From Proteus terrae subsp. cibarius (GTDB lineage Bacteria; Pseudomonadota; Gammaproteobacteria; Enterobacterales; Enterobacteriaceae), in the NCBI RefSeq assembly GCF_011045835.1, contig NZ_CP047349.1, positions 3,100,001-3,164,000 of the forward strand: a stretch of 64,000 bases of DNA. The letters are read 5' to 3'. Positions 20,855-31,144 of this stretch are shown piece after piece. Positions within the stretch are counted from its first letter, which is position 1; each line of letters begins with the position of its first letter. The notes beneath the pieces are model-generated. The model did no database searches, was not told the DNA's origin, and worked only from the letters and a program-made list of their open reading frames with translations. The translations under genes and the position numbers were made by a program.

Positions 20855-21037
20855 ACTTTCTCCGCAACAAAATACAAATATTCCTATCGCATAATCAAAA
20901 ATGTAGAGACAGGAAAAAAGCTGCTGTGATTTAAAGACAAAAGGACTTAAATGAAATTACGGGAGCATAATAGCGCGGATGTGACATAAATCCTAAAAAT
21001 AGTTGATAATCTAGTATGTTTTCATTAATTAAAAATG

Positions 21038-21064
21038 ATATAAGCCTGAAAATCAGGCTTATAT
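21038..21064. terminator. intrinsic terminator after plsC
   Basis: ATATAAGCCTG, loop AAAAT, CAGGCTTATAT is a perfect 11-bp stem just beyond the plsC stop codon, with AT-rich flanks. It separates plsC from ftsP. Confidence 0.75.
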
Positions 21065-21092
21065 TGTTATGATCAAAAAAACCAAATAAGTA

Positions 21093-21842
21093 TTAATTTA
21101 ATTTACCAGGAAAATCACGCTTATTCATTTCTTCAACTTCTTTATCTAGCTCTTCGATTTTCGCTTTCATAATTTGACGACAATCTTCTGCTAATTCTCG
21201 AACTTGATCTTTGGTGTATTTTGATACATCAATTGGAGGCAACATTTCAACAATAACGTAGCCATTATTCCAGCGATTTAGCTTAATTTTATCCTGCGTT
21301 GTAGAAACACAAACCGGAATAATAGGCACACCTGCTTGGATGGCGGCATGGAATGCACCTGTTTTAAACGGTAAAAGGCCACGACCACGACTACGAGTTC
21401 CTTCAGGGAACATCCACACAGAAATCTTCTTTGATTTAATTTGATCAGCAACTTGTGAAATAGTGCCATGTGCTTTAGAGCGATTTGCTCTATCGATCAA
21501 AATATTACCGGTTATCCAATACAACTGACCAAAAAAAGGAATGAAAATTAAGCTTTTTTTACCCACGGTTACAGTATTAGGTTGTACTGCATTTGACATC
21601 GTCACCATATCAAAATTATTTTGATGGTTTCCGATATAAATACTTGGGCCATAGCTTTCCGCTTCTTTTGGAAAACGCTCAACGAGCTTGATACCAAAAA
21701 CAGTAGATAACTTGCCGAATAAACGTCCATAAGTCATTACATGTTTAGGATTTCTTGGTGAAAACATGCAATAAATCATTCCAAACGTCACCACAATAAT
21801 GGTGTACAGGATGACAATGATGCCTCGAATAATGGCTAACAT
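21093..21842 (-). CDS. plsC: 1-acylglycerol-3-phosphate acyltransferase PlsC
   Basis: PlsC adds the second acyl chain to lysophosphatidic acid to make phosphatidic acid at the inner membrane. The product is 249 residues from the ATG at 21842, which matches the E. coli N-terminus (MLYIFRLI); a longer frame from 21893 lacks homology. The acyltransferase motifs are NHQNNFD (catalytic His73 and Asp78) and FPEGTRSRG. An N-terminal membrane segment (about residues 5-25) is present. It lies 64 bases downstream of parC. Confidence 0.96.
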   Translation of the reverse strand: MLAIIRGIIVILYTIIVVTFGMIYCMFSPRNPKHVMTYGRLFGKLSTVFGIKLVERFPKEAESYGPSIYIGNHQNNFDMVTMSNAVQPNTVTVGKKSLIFIPFFGQLYWITGNILIDRANRSKAHGTISQVADQIKSKKISVWMFPEGTRSRGRGLLPFKTGAFHAAIQAGVPIIPVCVSTTQDKIKLNRWNNGYVIVEMLPPIDVSKYTKDQVRELAEDCRQIMKAKIEELDKEVEEMNKRDFPGKLN

Positions 21843-21906
21843 AAGTTTTAGCGTCCTAAATAGAAGTGGGTCAACAGACCCACTAAATATCAATTAAGTA
21901 TTAGAT

Positions 21907-24864
21907 TTAATTGGTTTCAATATCAATATGATCGATAACTTGAGCACCACGAGGTAAAGAGGTTCCTCGGCGTCCACGTTTTGCTTTAAAGCTAACTAGC
22001 TCATTCATCGACATTGTCATTTTACGTTTACCGAAATGTAGCGTTACAGAGGCATTTTCAGGTAATACTCGTAACCAAGCGACGTTATCCTCACCACTTG
22101 CTGCTTGTGAAGCAGGAATAGAAACCATCTGATTTCCCTTTCCTTTTACCATCGTTGGTAATTCTGTCGCTTCAAAAATCAGCATTCTGCCACCTTTCGT
22201 AATGATCATAATGAGATCCGTGAGCTCATTATTCAAGCGTTGTGGCGGTAATGGTAATGCATTTTCAGGTAAAGTCAGTAGTGATTTCCCTGCTTTATTT
22301 TTAGAAGTTAAATCATCAACCTGACAAATAAAACCGTAACCTGCATCAGATGCCATTAAGATTTTATCGGTACCTTCGCCCATAACAACATGGCGTAATT
22401 GTGCACCCTTCTGAACTTTTAATCGTTCAGTTAGCGCATCGCCCTTGCTACGACCAGAAGGTAATGCATCAACATCAACGGTATAGCTTTGACCAGTTGT
22501 ATCAATCAAGTGTACCGGTTGGTTACTCATGCCTTCAACGGCATTAAAATAATCATCACCGGATTTAAAACCAGCCGATTTAGCATCAATATTATGTCCT
22601 TTCTGGCAACGAATAAGCCCTTTTTCAGACATAATGACAGTAACAGCTTCTGGATGTAGATGTTTTAACGGAATAGGTTCATCGCCCACATTACCGCTAA
22701 AATAATTGAGTTCTTCTGCTTTAAGCACTTCTTGCTGACCATCAACAGTAAAGATTAATGCTTCATCTTTAGGTGCGAACAGAATTTGTTCAATCACATC
22801 ACCTTGCTCTTTTCCTAAAGCAACAAGACGTGTACCACGTCCTTTTTTATTCATTTCATTTAGCTGTTCTGCTGAAATGGCTAAAATACGTGTTTTATCA
22901 GTGATAATAATAAACCAGTGTTGCTCATTTTTCTTCTGAGGATCAACTAAGAATGGTTCTAATAACTCAGTCTCTTCAGAAACAGTCAGCAACCCTTTAC
23001 CTGTCTTATTCTTTGTTTCCATCTCATCGTAAGAGAGAACAGAGCCATAGCCTTCTTTTGTCGCCAGTAAGTACTCTTGCCCAGCACTTCCCGCTAACAT
23101 GTATTTCACGCTGGCATCAGGTGGGAAAGTTAACTTGCCAGTTAATGGTTCGCCTTGGCTACGCCCTGAAGGCATATCATTTGGACTTAAGGTGTAACTA
23201 CGTCCCGTAGAATCGAGGAACAGAACTGGCTGATTACTCATACCACGTACTGCGCTGTGATAACTATCCCCTGCACGATAACTCATGCCACTCGGATCAA
23301 TATCATGTCCTTTCGCATTGCGTACCCAACCCATTTCAGACAGCACAATGGTAACAGGCTCTGATGGCAACATATCTTGTTCATTAACTACTTTCGCCTC
23401 TTCTTGAGGACGGATCGGCGAACGACGATCATCACCAAATTCTTTTGCGTCAGCTTCAATCTCTTTTTTCAGTAAAGTATTTAAACGACGTGGTGAACTT
23501 AACAACTTCTCAATGCTATCGCGTTCTTTTTCAAGCTCATCACTTTCGCCTTTTAGTTTCATCTCTTCAAGTTTAGCTAAATGGCGTAAACGTAACTCTA
23601 AAATAGCTTCAGCTTGAATATCGGATAACTCAAAGCGGCGCATTAATTCTGCTTTTGGCTCATCTTCATGACGAATAATTTCAATCACTTCATCAATATT
23701 GAGATAAGCAATTAATAAACCTTTGAGAATTTCTAAGCGACGTAAAACTTTTTCTAAACGGTGATTTAAGCGGTTTGTGACTGTTTGGCGACGATAAACT
23801 AACCATTCGTTTAAAATAGTCAGCAATCCTTTTACTGCTGGGCGGTTATCTAACCCAATCATATTTAGGTTAACACGATAACTTTTCTCTAAGTCAGTAT
23901 TCACAAACAAGTAGTACATAACTTGTTCTAAATCGACGCGATTACTACGAGGAACAATAACAAGTCTAGTTGGATTTTCATGATCAGATTCATCACGTAA
24001 ATCTTCAACTAAAGGTAGTTTTTTGGCACGCATTAATGCAGCAATTTGCTCGAGTACTTTGGCGCCAGAAACTTGATGAGGTAATGCAGTGATCACCGCA
24101 CACCCTTCTTCTTTCTGCCACACAGCCCTCATTCTGACAGAGCCACGCCCTGTTTTATAAATCTTTTTGATATCGTCTTGAGCGGTAATAATTTCAGCTT
24201 CAGTCGGATAATCAGGGCCTTGAACATATTGCATCACATCAGATAATCCCGCATCAGGGTTATCTAAAAGCATCACTAAAGCTTGCCCTATTTCACGCGC
24301 ATTGTGCGGTGGAATATCCGTTGCCATCCCAACAGCAATACCTGTTGTTCCATTAAGCACGATATTAGGTAAGCGTGCAGGTAACATTTTCGGCTCTTGC
24401 ATCGTGCCGTCAAAGTTAGGGATCCAATCTACCGTACCATGTCCTAATTCACTCAATAATGTTTGTGAATATTTAGAAAGGCGTGATTCGGTGTAACGCA
24501 TCGCAGCAAAAGATTTCGGATCATCCGGCGCCCCCCAGTTACCTTGTCCATCAATTAACGGATAACGATAAGAGAAAGGCTGAGCCATTAATACCATTGC
24601 TTCATAACATGCACTATCACCATGTGGATGATATTTACCTAGCACGTCACCAACTGTACGAGCTGACTTTTTAAATTTTGCGTTATTACTTAAACCAAGC
24701 TCTGACATCGCATAAACGATGCGACGTTGCACGGGTTTTAGCCCATCTCCAATAAAAGGTAATGCACGATCCATAATGACGTACATGGAGTAGTTGAGAT
24801 AAGCATTCTCTGTAAATAAGTGGAGCGGTTGGCGCTCTACACCATCATGAGTCAATTCACTCAT
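21907..24864 (-). CDS. parC: topoisomerase IV subunit A ParC with duplicated C-terminal domain
   Basis: ParC is the DNA-cleaving subunit of topoisomerase IV, which decatenates chromosomes. Catalytic Tyr124 lies in RYTESRLS. The quinolone-determining positions are Ser84 and Glu88 (E. coli Ser80 and Glu84), the susceptible-type residues. The product is 985 residues against 752 in E. coli. The excess lies wholly in the C-terminal beta-pinwheel: residues about 502-731 and about 740-985 are two copies with a 237-residue offset (KGHDID/KGHNID, GMSNQPV twice, [32 protein letters not shown]). The first half of copy 1 and the second half of copy 2 are closest to the E. coli domain. GAGGAAAA precedes the ATG; parE is 32 bases upstream. 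Confidence 0.96.
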   Translation of the reverse strand: MSELTHDGVERQPLHLFTENAYLNYSMYVIMDRALPFIGDGLKPVQRRIVYAMSELGLSNNAKFKKSARTVGDVLGKYHPHGDSACYEAMVLMAQPFSYRYPLIDGQGNWGAPDDPKSFAAMRYTESRLSKYSQTLLSELGHGTVDWIPNFDGTMQEPKMLPARLPNIVLNGTTGIAVGMATDIPPHNAREIGQALVMLLDNPDAGLSDVMQYVQGPDYPTEAEIITAQDDIKKIYKTGRGSVRMRAVWQKEEGCAVITALPHQVSGAKVLEQIAALMRAKKLPLVEDLRDESDHENPTRLVIVPRSNRVDLEQVMYYLFVNTDLEKSYRVNLNMIGLDNRPAVKGLLTILNEWLVYRRQTVTNRLNHRLEKVLRRLEILKGLLIAYLNIDEVIEIIRHEDEPKAELMRRFELSDIQAEAILELRLRHLAKLEEMKLKGESDELEKERDSIEKLLSSPRRLNTLLKKEIEADAKEFGDDRRSPIRPQEEAKVVNEQDMLPSEPVTIVLSEMGWVRNAKGHDIDPSGMSYRAGDSYHSAVRGMSNQPVLFLDSTGRSYTLSPNDMPSGRSQGEPLTGKLTFPPDASVKYMLAGSAGQEYLLATKEGYGSVLSYDEMETKNKTGKGLLTVSEETELLEPFLVDPQKKNEQHWFIIITDKTRILAISAEQLNEMNKKGRGTRLVALGKEQGDVIEQILFAPKDEALIFTVDGQQEVLKAEELNYFSGNVGDEPIPLKHLHPEAVTVIMSEKGLIRCQKGHNIDAKSAGFKSGDDYFNAVEGMSNQPVHLIDTTGQSYTVDVDALPSGRSKGDALTERLKVQKGAQLRHVVMGEGTDKILMASDAGYGFICQVDDLTSKNKAGKSLLTLPENALPLPPQRLNNELTDLIMIITKGGRMLIFEATELPTMVKGKGNQMVSIPASQAASGEDNVAWLRVLPENASVTLHFGKRKMTMSMNELVSFKAKRGRRGTSLPRGAQVIDHIDIETN
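21910..22647 (-). repeat. ParC C-terminal domain, copy 2
   Basis: Encodes ParC residues about 740-985. Its early part ([20 protein letters not shown]) is diverged, while its later part ([15 protein letters not shown] and [15 protein letters not shown]) is close to E. coli ParC. This fits a tandem domain duplication in which the canonical halves now flank the extra sequence. Confidence 0.85.
22672..23361 (-). repeat. ParC C-terminal domain, copy 1
   Basis: Encodes ParC residues about 502-731. Its N-terminal part ([20 protein letters not shown] onward) is very close to the E. coli ParC domain, while its later part ([20 protein letters not shown]) has diverged. It pairs with copy 2 at a constant offset of 237 residues (711 bases). 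The DNA copies differ at many codon positions, so the duplication is not recent. Confidence 0.85.
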
Positions 24865-24896
24865 TCAATTTTTTCCTCAGACTCTTGTGGTATCCA

Positions 24897-26792
24897 TTAC
24901 ACTTCGATGTCAACTTCATCGCCTTTCTCTTGTAACCAATTTCGGCGATCTTCAGAGCGTTTCTTCGCTAACAACATATCCATCATGCCTAGGGTTTCTT
25001 GATAATTTTCATCATCAATCACCAATTGCACTAAACGACGCGTATTAGGATCAAGCGTTGTTTCACGCAATTGAAGAGGGTTCATTTCACCCAATCCTTT
25101 AAAGCGCTGTACATTAGGCTTTCCTTTTTTACGGCTTAGACGTTGTAAAATGGCATTTTTTTCTGATTCATCAAGGGCATAATGAACTTCTTTACCCAAA
25201 TCGATACGGTAAAGCGGTGGCATCGCCATATAAACGTGTCCATCCTTAACAAGAGCAGGGAAATGCCGCACAAATAAAGCACACAATAAAGTGGCGATAT
25301 GTAAACCATCCGAGTCCGCATCTGCAAGGATACAAATTTTACCGTATCGTAATTGGCTTAAATCATCACTATCAGGATCCATACCGATTGCCACCGAAAT
25401 ATCATGGACTTCTTGTGACGCTAACACTTCATCAGAAGAGACTTCCCATGTATTTAAGATCTTACCGCGCAGAGGCATAATCGCTTGATATTCACGATCC
25501 CGTGCTTGTTTAGCGGAGCCTCCCGCAGAGTCCCCTTCAACTAAAAATAGTTCGGTGTAACGTAAATCTTGAGAAGTACAATCAGCTAATTTACCCGGTA
25601 ATGCTGGCCCTGAAGTAAGTTTCTTTCGTACCACTTTTTTGGCGGCACGCATACGGCGCTGAGCGCTGCTAATGGCCATTTCAGCAAGTAATTCACCGAT
25701 TTGAACATTCTGATTTAGCCATAAGCTAAAAGCATTTTTTACAGCATTTGCAACAAACGCACTGGTTTGTCTTGAGGAGAGTCGCTCTTTGGTTTGCCCT
25801 GCAAATTGAGGATCTTGCATTTTCACTGATAATACATAAGCACAACGCTCCCATGTATCATCAGCCGTTAACTTAAGCCCTCTTGGTAGTAAATTACGGA
25901 ATTCACAAAATTCACGCATTGCATCTAACACGCCTTGGCGTAAACCATTTACGTGAGTACCACCTTGAACCGTCGGAATTAAGTTAACATAGCTTTCAGT
26001 GAGTAGATCGCCACCTTCAGGTAGCCATAACATAGACCATTCAACGGCTTCATTATCACCTTCAAATTTACCAGTAAAAGGCACTTCTGGAAGGCGAACA
26101 AATTCTGCAACAGCTTCACTTAAATAATCGGTTAAACCATCAGCGTAGCACCAGTTTTCTTGGGTGTTATTTACTTTATCTATAAAAGAAACATTAACGC
26201 CTGGGCACAGTACCGCTTTGGCTTTTAATACATGAGATAAGCTTTTAGAAGAAAAACGAGGAACATCAAAATAGGAGCCATCAGGCCAAAAATGTACACT
26301 CGTTCCTGTATCTCGTTTCGCACAGGTGCCAATTTCATGTAACTCTTCAACTTTATCGCCATTTTCAAAGGAAATTTGGTAAATTTTACCATCACGACGA
26401 ACAGTTACTTCAATACGCTTTGAGAGGGCGTTAACAACCGAGATCCCAACACCATGCAACCCGCCAGAAAATTGATAGTTTTTATTAGAGAATTTTCCTC
26501 CGGCGTGGAGGTGAGCAAGGATTAACTCGATAGCAGAAACATTAAGTTCAGGGTGAATATCGACAGGCATTCCTCGCCCATTATCGATAACTTCGATAGA
26601 TTGGTCTTCATATAAAATGACATCGACCTTCGATGCGTGTCCCGCAAGCGCCTCGTCCACGCTATTATCTATCACTTCCTGTGCCAAATGGTTCGGTCTT
26701 GTTGTATCTGTATACATCCCGGGACGGCGACGTACAGGCTCTAGACCATTAAGAACCTCAATATCCTTTGCGTTATAACTTGATTGAGTCAT
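24897..26792 (-). CDS. parE: topoisomerase IV subunit B ParE
   Basis: ParE is the ATPase subunit of topoisomerase IV. The product is 631 residues (E. coli 630). The GHKL ATP-binding site shows EVIDNSVDEALAG and VIDNGRGMPVD, and the TOPRIM domain shows LVEGDSAGGSA and ADADSDGLHI. The C-terminus carries RFKGLGEMNP. It lies directly before parC, giving a likely parE-parC transcription unit, with yqiA and cpdA upstream on the same strand as in E. coli. Confidence 0.97.
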   Translation of the reverse strand: MTQSSYNAKDIEVLNGLEPVRRRPGMYTDTTRPNHLAQEVIDNSVDEALAGHASKVDVILYEDQSIEVIDNGRGMPVDIHPELNVSAIELILAHLHAGGKFSNKNYQFSGGLHGVGISVVNALSKRIEVTVRRDGKIYQISFENGDKVEELHEIGTCAKRDTGTSVHFWPDGSYFDVPRFSSKSLSHVLKAKAVLCPGVNVSFIDKVNNTQENWCYADGLTDYLSEAVAEFVRLPEVPFTGKFEGDNEAVEWSMLWLPEGGDLLTESYVNLIPTVQGGTHVNGLRQGVLDAMREFCEFRNLLPRGLKLTADDTWERCAYVLSVKMQDPQFAGQTKERLSSRQTSAFVANAVKNAFSLWLNQNVQIGELLAEMAISSAQRRMRAAKKVVRKKLTSGPALPGKLADCTSQDLRYTELFLVEGDSAGGSAKQARDREYQAIMPLRGKILNTWEVSSDEVLASQEVHDISVAIGMDPDSDDLSQLRYGKICILADADSDGLHIATLLCALFVRHFPALVKDGHVYMAMPPLYRIDLGKEVHYALDESEKNAILQRLSRKKGKPNVQRFKGLGEMNPLQLRETTLDPNTRRLVQLVIDDENYQETLGMMDMLLAKKRSEDRRNWLQEKGDEVDIEV

Positions 26793-26916
26793 TGTTTTAA
26801 TCTGCGGTTCGCTGTTAGAAAAATACTGTCTATAATAACAGGTGTTGACGGCAATATGATATTAATTTTCGGCTAGATACATCAACCTACGTTTTACAGG
26901 TTAATCGACCGAAAGG

Positions 26917-27492
26917 CTAAATTATCTTTAAAAATTGAATAATTTTCGGAAAAAAACGCTCAAAACCCACAAAAGCATGGTTTCCATCCGATTCTATGGT
27001 TTGCCTACACGCGCCAAGATATGAGACAGCTTGACGATAATCAAGTATTTCATCTCCAGTTTGTTGAAGCAACCAAATAAGTTCCGGTGATGTGATTGTG
27101 GGAATACGCAAAGCAAGTAGCTCATCCATATGATGAGGTTCTAGCTTATATTTTTGATGTGTATAAGGATTTTCGTTCTCCCCCAAGAAGTCTTGCAAAA
27201 GATCGAACGGTCGTATTGCAGGATTAACAACAACAGCGGGTAAATTAAAACGTTGAGATAACCAAATAGATAAATAGCCACCTAATGATGAGCCAATTAA
27301 TCCAAGTTTGTCATCTGCACTCTTTTTAACTAACGTTTCAATTAGCTGAGCGGCTTCTTGAGGATAAGGTGGTAATTGAGGAATTAATAATTCAATTTCA
27401 GGATGAGTTACTTCAAGCCATTGGCGAAAAGCCTGTGCCTTTGCTGATTTCGGTGAGCTATTAAAGCCATGTAAGTAAAGAATACGAGGCAT
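26917..27492 (-). CDS. yqiA: alpha/beta-hydrolase esterase YqiA
   Basis: The 191-residue product belongs to the UPF0227/YqiA esterase family. It opens with YLHGFNSSP, has the nucleophile elbow GSSLGGYLS near residue 68 and a C-terminal DGNHAFVGFER that supplies the histidine. The physiological substrate is unknown; the E. coli protein hydrolyses short-chain acyl esters. It starts three bases after the cpdA stop, so the two are probably cotranscribed with parE. Confidence 0.92.
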   Translation of the reverse strand: MPRILYLHGFNSSPKSAKAQAFRQWLEVTHPEIELLIPQLPPYPQEAAQLIETLVKKSADDKLGLIGSSLGGYLSIWLSQRFNLPAVVVNPAIRPFDLLQDFLGENENPYTHQKYKLEPHHMDELLALRIPTITSPELIWLLQQTGDEILDYRQAVSYLGACRQTIESDGNHAFVGFERFFPKIIQFLKII

Positions 27493-27495
27493 AAC

Positions 27496-28335
27496 TTAAT
27501 AACCATCCGCATCAAGATCAGGACAAAATTCAGTACCTTCTAAACGGTAAACCTGTGTGTCAATTTTGCCCTTCTCATCAGATGAAAGTGACATTTCCAA
27601 ATAGCGCCAGCCTGGAGAAACAGTATCTAATGTAAAATTTGTACAATGAGGACGAAACTGAATACACGTAGAAGGCGTCGCCAACAAGCGAATACCATTC
27701 CACATTTCATCCATTTCTTGGTGAATATGACCACAAAGCATCATTTTTACTTGAGAGTGGTCTTTTAAACGCTCGGCTAACTCTTGAGAATTTCTTAAAC
27801 TATGTTGATCTAACCATGTACACCCTGAAGGCATAGGATGATGATGCAACAAGATAATCGTATCTCTGTGCTTTTGGCTTTCAAGACAGCGTGTTAGCCA
27901 ATCTAACTGACAATCTGATAACTCACCATGAGGAACGCCTTGAATTTGGCTATCTAATAATAGCATTTGCCAATTATCACCAATCAACACTTGTTTAGCT
28001 GACAAAATTCCTGCCTGATTTAAAGCATCAATCATCGCAGGCTGATAGTCATGATTGCCTGGCAACCAAACACAAGGAGGTACCAGCGTCGCTATGCCAT
28101 CAGCAAAATGCTGATAAGCTTCAAAGGTTTGATCTTGAACTAAATCACCTGTCGCAACAATCAAGTCAACATCAAGACCCTGCTCTCTAATCGCATTTAA
28201 TACCGCATGGTAGCTACGATAGGTATTAATACCCAGCAGAGTGTCTTCCACATTAGCAAAGAGGTGGGTGTCTGTGATTTGTAATATTCTTACGGTGTTT
28301 TTCTGTTTCACCGATAACTCAAGCTGGCTTTCCAA
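27496..28335 (-). CDS. cpdA: 3',5'-cyclic-AMP phosphodiesterase CpdA
   Basis: CpdA hydrolyses cAMP and so tunes CRP-dependent regulation. Metallophosphatase motifs are TDTHLF, ATGDLVQD, GNHDYQP, LHHHPMP and GHIHQE. The longest frame begins with an ATG at 28359, but an AAGGA lies 6-7 bases before a TTG at 28335 whose product (M)ESQLEL aligns with E. coli MESLLTL, so the TTG start is preferred (279 residues; E. coli 275). The stop is three bases before yqiA. The E. coli neighbour yqiB, between cpdA and nudF, is absent here. Confidence 0.93.
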   Translation of the reverse strand: MESQLELSVKQKNTVRILQITDTHLFANVEDTLLGINTYRSYHAVLNAIREQGLDVDLIVATGDLVQDQTFEAYQHFADGIATLVPPCVWLPGNHDYQPAMIDALNQAGILSAKQVLIGDNWQMLLLDSQIQGVPHGELSDCQLDWLTRCLESQKHRDTIILLHHHPMPSGCTWLDQHSLRNSQELAERLKDHSQVKMMLCGHIHQEMDEMWNGIRLLATPSTCIQFRPHCTNFTLDTVSPGWRYLEMSLSSDEKGKIDTQVYRLEGTEFCPDLDADGY

Positions 28336-28561
28336 AAGGTTTCCTTGTTTCACTCTCATTAGCCGTTATGTTAACGTATTTTCGTAGTAAAGATCTGCCA
28401 ACCAATACACATTTCAAAAGATTAGTGAGAAATATTCTCGCTTTCAATCACGTTTTTTTCACTTCATTTTACAATTTAATTCATTTGATATCGTACACTT
28501 AGAGATAGTTACTCTACTTGATAATATTATTAAAAACATCCTTTACAGATTTATTAACGTA

Positions 28562-29197
28562 TTAAATTACTGACCAGCGCTCTCTTAGTGCAATATGATG
28601 AAGTTGTAACCATTGCAGAGCAATAACAGATGCCGCATTATCAATAACGCCTTCTTCAACCCAACGATAGGCTTGTTCTCGGCTCACTACATGAACACGA
28701 ATATCTTCGTTCTCACACGCTAATCCATGAATACCTTTTGCTGTTGTTGCATCAACTTCGCCAACATAGACATGCATTCTTTCACTCGTACCACCAGGGC
28801 TTGAAAGATAACTCACAATAGGTTCGCATCGTCCAACAACAACACCCGCTTCTTCTTGAGCTTCACGTCTAACAACATCTTCAGGGCTTTCCCCTTCTTC
28901 GACCATACCCGCAACGACTTCAAGCAACCAAGGTGTCTCGCTGGTTTCATACGCAGGAATACGAATTTGCTCAATTAACACCACTTCATCACGTTTGGGA
29001 TCATAAGCGAGTAAAACACCTGCATTGCCTCGTTCAAAAACCTCACGTTTAACTTCTTCACTCCATCCGCCTTCAAAAAGGCGATGTTTAAAGCGATATT
29101 CGGTCATGCGAAAAAAGCCTTTATACAAATCTCTCTGATTGAGCAATTTCACATCTTCACGACCGTATAAAAATGGTGTATTTTCCCTTTTCTTCAT
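28562..29197 (-). CDS. nudF: ADP-ribose pyrophosphatase NudF
   Basis: NudF hydrolyses ADP-ribose to AMP and ribose 5-phosphate. The product is 211 residues (E. coli 209). The Nudix box is intact (GMVEEGESPEDVVRREAQEEAG, about residues 97-118). AAGGAAC precedes the ATG. It is divergent from tolC, as in E. coli. About 230 bases of AT-rich DNA without a gene separate it from cpdA, where E. coli has yqiB. Confidence 0.95.
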   Translation of the reverse strand: MKKRENTPFLYGREDVKLLNQRDLYKGFFRMTEYRFKHRLFEGGWSEEVKREVFERGNAGVLLAYDPKRDEVVLIEQIRIPAYETSETPWLLEVVAGMVEEGESPEDVVRREAQEEAGVVVGRCEPIVSYLSSPGGTSERMHVYVGEVDATTAKGIHGLACENEDIRVHVVSREQAYRWVEEGVIDNAASVIALQWLQLHHIALRERWSVI

Positions 29198-29306
29198 ACA
29201 ATGTTCCTTAAGTTACATTTAAGAGTCTTTTTTATTGCTTACGTTTAATACAGATTTAAAGAAATTTGCCAACAATTCATGTAAAGTTAATCTAAAATAA
29301 AAGGAT

Positions 29307-29352
29307 ATGGCACAAATGGCTACCCCTACTTAGGGAAACAATCTGCTAGAAT
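29307..29352 (+). promoter_or_regulatory. putative tolC promoter with a MarA/SoxS/Rob-like box
   Basis: An extended -10 (TGCTAGAAT, hexamer at 29347-29352) lacks a good -35. Upstream, ATGGCACAAATGGCTACCCC (29307-29326) fits the marbox consensus except for two positions in the AAA tract. The spacing, about 20 bases before the -10, suits an activator that overlaps the -35 region. tolC is marA/soxS/rob-activated in E. coli; direct evidence here is only the sequence match. Confidence 0.4.
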
Positions 29353-29411
29353 TATCCCCAATCAAGATTAACAGAGGCAACTCAGCGAAACTGTTGCAAC
29401 AAGGAATTAAA

Positions 29412-30809
29412 ATGAAAAAACTGCTCTCTCTTTTGGTCACGATGAGTTTGGCAGGATTCAGCACTGCAAGTCAGGCTGAGGATCTGCTTCAAGTTTATCA
29501 AAAAGCAAAGGACAGTAACCCTGAGTTACGCAAATCATTAGCTGAACGAAATCAAGCTTTTGAGAAAATTAATGAAGCTCGTGGCTCATTATTACCACAA
29601 TTAGGATTAGGTGCATCTGCAGACTATAAAAGCGGCTACCGTGATGCAAGAGATACCGAATCTAATTCTATTGGTGCAAATTTAACGCTGACTCAAAGTG
29701 TGTTTAATATGGCCTTATGGCGCCAATTAAACATGCAAGAAAAGACAGCGGGTATGAGCGATGTGACTTACCAAACAAGTCAGCAAAAGCTGATATTAGA
29801 CACCGCGACCGCTTACTTTGATGTCTTGCGTGCTATCGATTCACTATCATTTATTGAAGCGCAAAAAGAACAAGTTTACCGCCAGTTAGATCAAACAACT
29901 CAACGTTTTAACGTGGGTTTAGTGGCAATTACTGACGTACAAAATGCGCGTGCAAATTACGATAGCGTACTGGCACAAGAAGTGGCAGGTCGTAACCAAT
30001 TAGATAATGCATTAGAAAAACTACGCCAAGTAAGTGGTATCTATTACATTAATCTAGCATCTCTAAACATCAACCGTTTTTCAACAACATCACCAGACTC
30101 TATTGAGAAACTGCTAAAAGATGCTGAAGAGCGTAACTTAAGTTTATTAAGTGCTCGTTTAGGCCAAGACTTAGCGCGTGAAAATATTCGTTTAGCGCAA
30201 TCAGGTCACTTACCAACTGTAGATTTAAATGCATCAACTGGCGTATCAAATAGCCATAGTCACGGCAGCGCATTACCTCCAGCAACAGCAGGTAATAGCC
30301 GTAATAGTTACAATGGTCAAAATAGTATTGGTCTGTCTGTTAGTATCCCTCTATATACAGGTGGCAGAACAAGCTCACAAGTTGAACAAGCACAATATGG
30401 TTTTACTAGTGCAAGCGAACAATTAGAATCGGTTTATCGTTCTATCGTTCAAATAGCTCGTTCTTCTTATAACAATATTTCTGCATCAATCAGTAGCATT
30501 AAAGCCTATCAACAAGTCGTTGTTTCTGCGCAAAGTTCATTAGATGCAACTGAAGCGGGTTATCAAGTAGGTACTCGTACTATTGTTGATGTGTTGAATG
30601 CCACAACAACGCTTTATGATGCAAAACAGAAGCTATCCAACGCGCGTTATGACTATTTAATTAATCAATTAAATATCGAATATGCACGTGGCACATTAAA
30701 CGAAAATGACTTAATTCAGCTTAATAATGCTCTGGGAGAAGAAGTTTCAACCTCACCAGACAGCATTATTCGCCCGTTAACAAGCCCTGCTCTTAACGTT
30801 GCGCCTTAA
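29412..30809 (+). CDS. tolC: outer-membrane efflux channel TolC
   Basis: TolC is the trimeric outer-membrane channel for AcrAB-type drug efflux and type I secretion. The signal peptide ends near STASQA-ED. The two structural repeats are clear (SNPELRKSLAERNQAFEKI, QRFNVGLVAITDVQNARA, and again GYQVGTRTIVDVLNATTTLY). The ATG at 29412 follows AAGGAA and gives MKKLLSLL; a TTG at 29394 opens a longer frame without homology. The product is 465 residues against 493 in E. coli; the missing part is the dispensable C-terminal tail. ygiB and ygiC follow. Confidence 0.97.
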   Translation: MKKLLSLLVTMSLAGFSTASQAEDLLQVYQKAKDSNPELRKSLAERNQAFEKINEARGSLLPQLGLGASADYKSGYRDARDTESNSIGANLTLTQSVFNMALWRQLNMQEKTAGMSDVTYQTSQQKLILDTATAYFDVLRAIDSLSFIEAQKEQVYRQLDQTTQRFNVGLVAITDVQNARANYDSVLAQEVAGRNQLDNALEKLRQVSGIYYINLASLNINRFSTTSPDSIEKLLKDAEERNLSLLSARLGQDLARENIRLAQSGHLPTVDLNASTGVSNSHSHGSALPPATAGNSRNSYNGQNSIGLSVSIPLYTGGRTSSQVEQAQYGFTSASEQLESVYRSIVQIARSSYNNISASISSIKAYQQVVVSAQSSLDATEAGYQVGTRTIVDVLNATTTLYDAKQKLSNARYDYLINQLNIEYARGTLNENDLIQLNNALGEEVSTSPDSIIRPLTSPALNVAP

Positions 30810-30838
30810 TCGTGAATTAAGAAGTTAGTCACTTATAA

Positions 30839-30878
30839 AAAACCGCTTTCAGCGATAAACTGATAAGCGGTTTTTTTT
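30839..30878 (+). terminator. intrinsic terminator after tolC
   Basis: AAAACCGCTT and AAGCGGTTTT pair around a 16-base loop and are followed by more T (eight T in a row in all). It separates tolC from ygiB. Confidence 0.85.
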
Positions 30879-31144
30879 ATGCTTTCTCTTCACATAAGAT
30901 ATTGTGTTATGGATTAAATTAATATCTAAACAATATCTATATTGTTGTATTAACAAATACCTTAATTACAATTAGGTTAAAAAGAGAGGATTTACCTAAT
31001 TTCATTACCCTTAACCTTATAAAGATCACAAATTTCTGGTTATCCCTGATGATTAGGCGTTTCTTATTTATTTTCTAGACTATTTAACCTATCCTAGCTT
31101 TTATTTTGAACGTTTTACCTTTTATGGATCTTATCAATATGCCA
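30879..31144. other. tolC-ygiB intergenic region
   Basis: AT-rich, no coding frame or RNA gene recognised. It presumably holds the ygiBC promoter: the stretch ATTAGGCGTTTCTTATTT to TAGACTATTTAACC is AT-rich, but no single promoter could be chosen with confidence. Confidence 0.35.
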
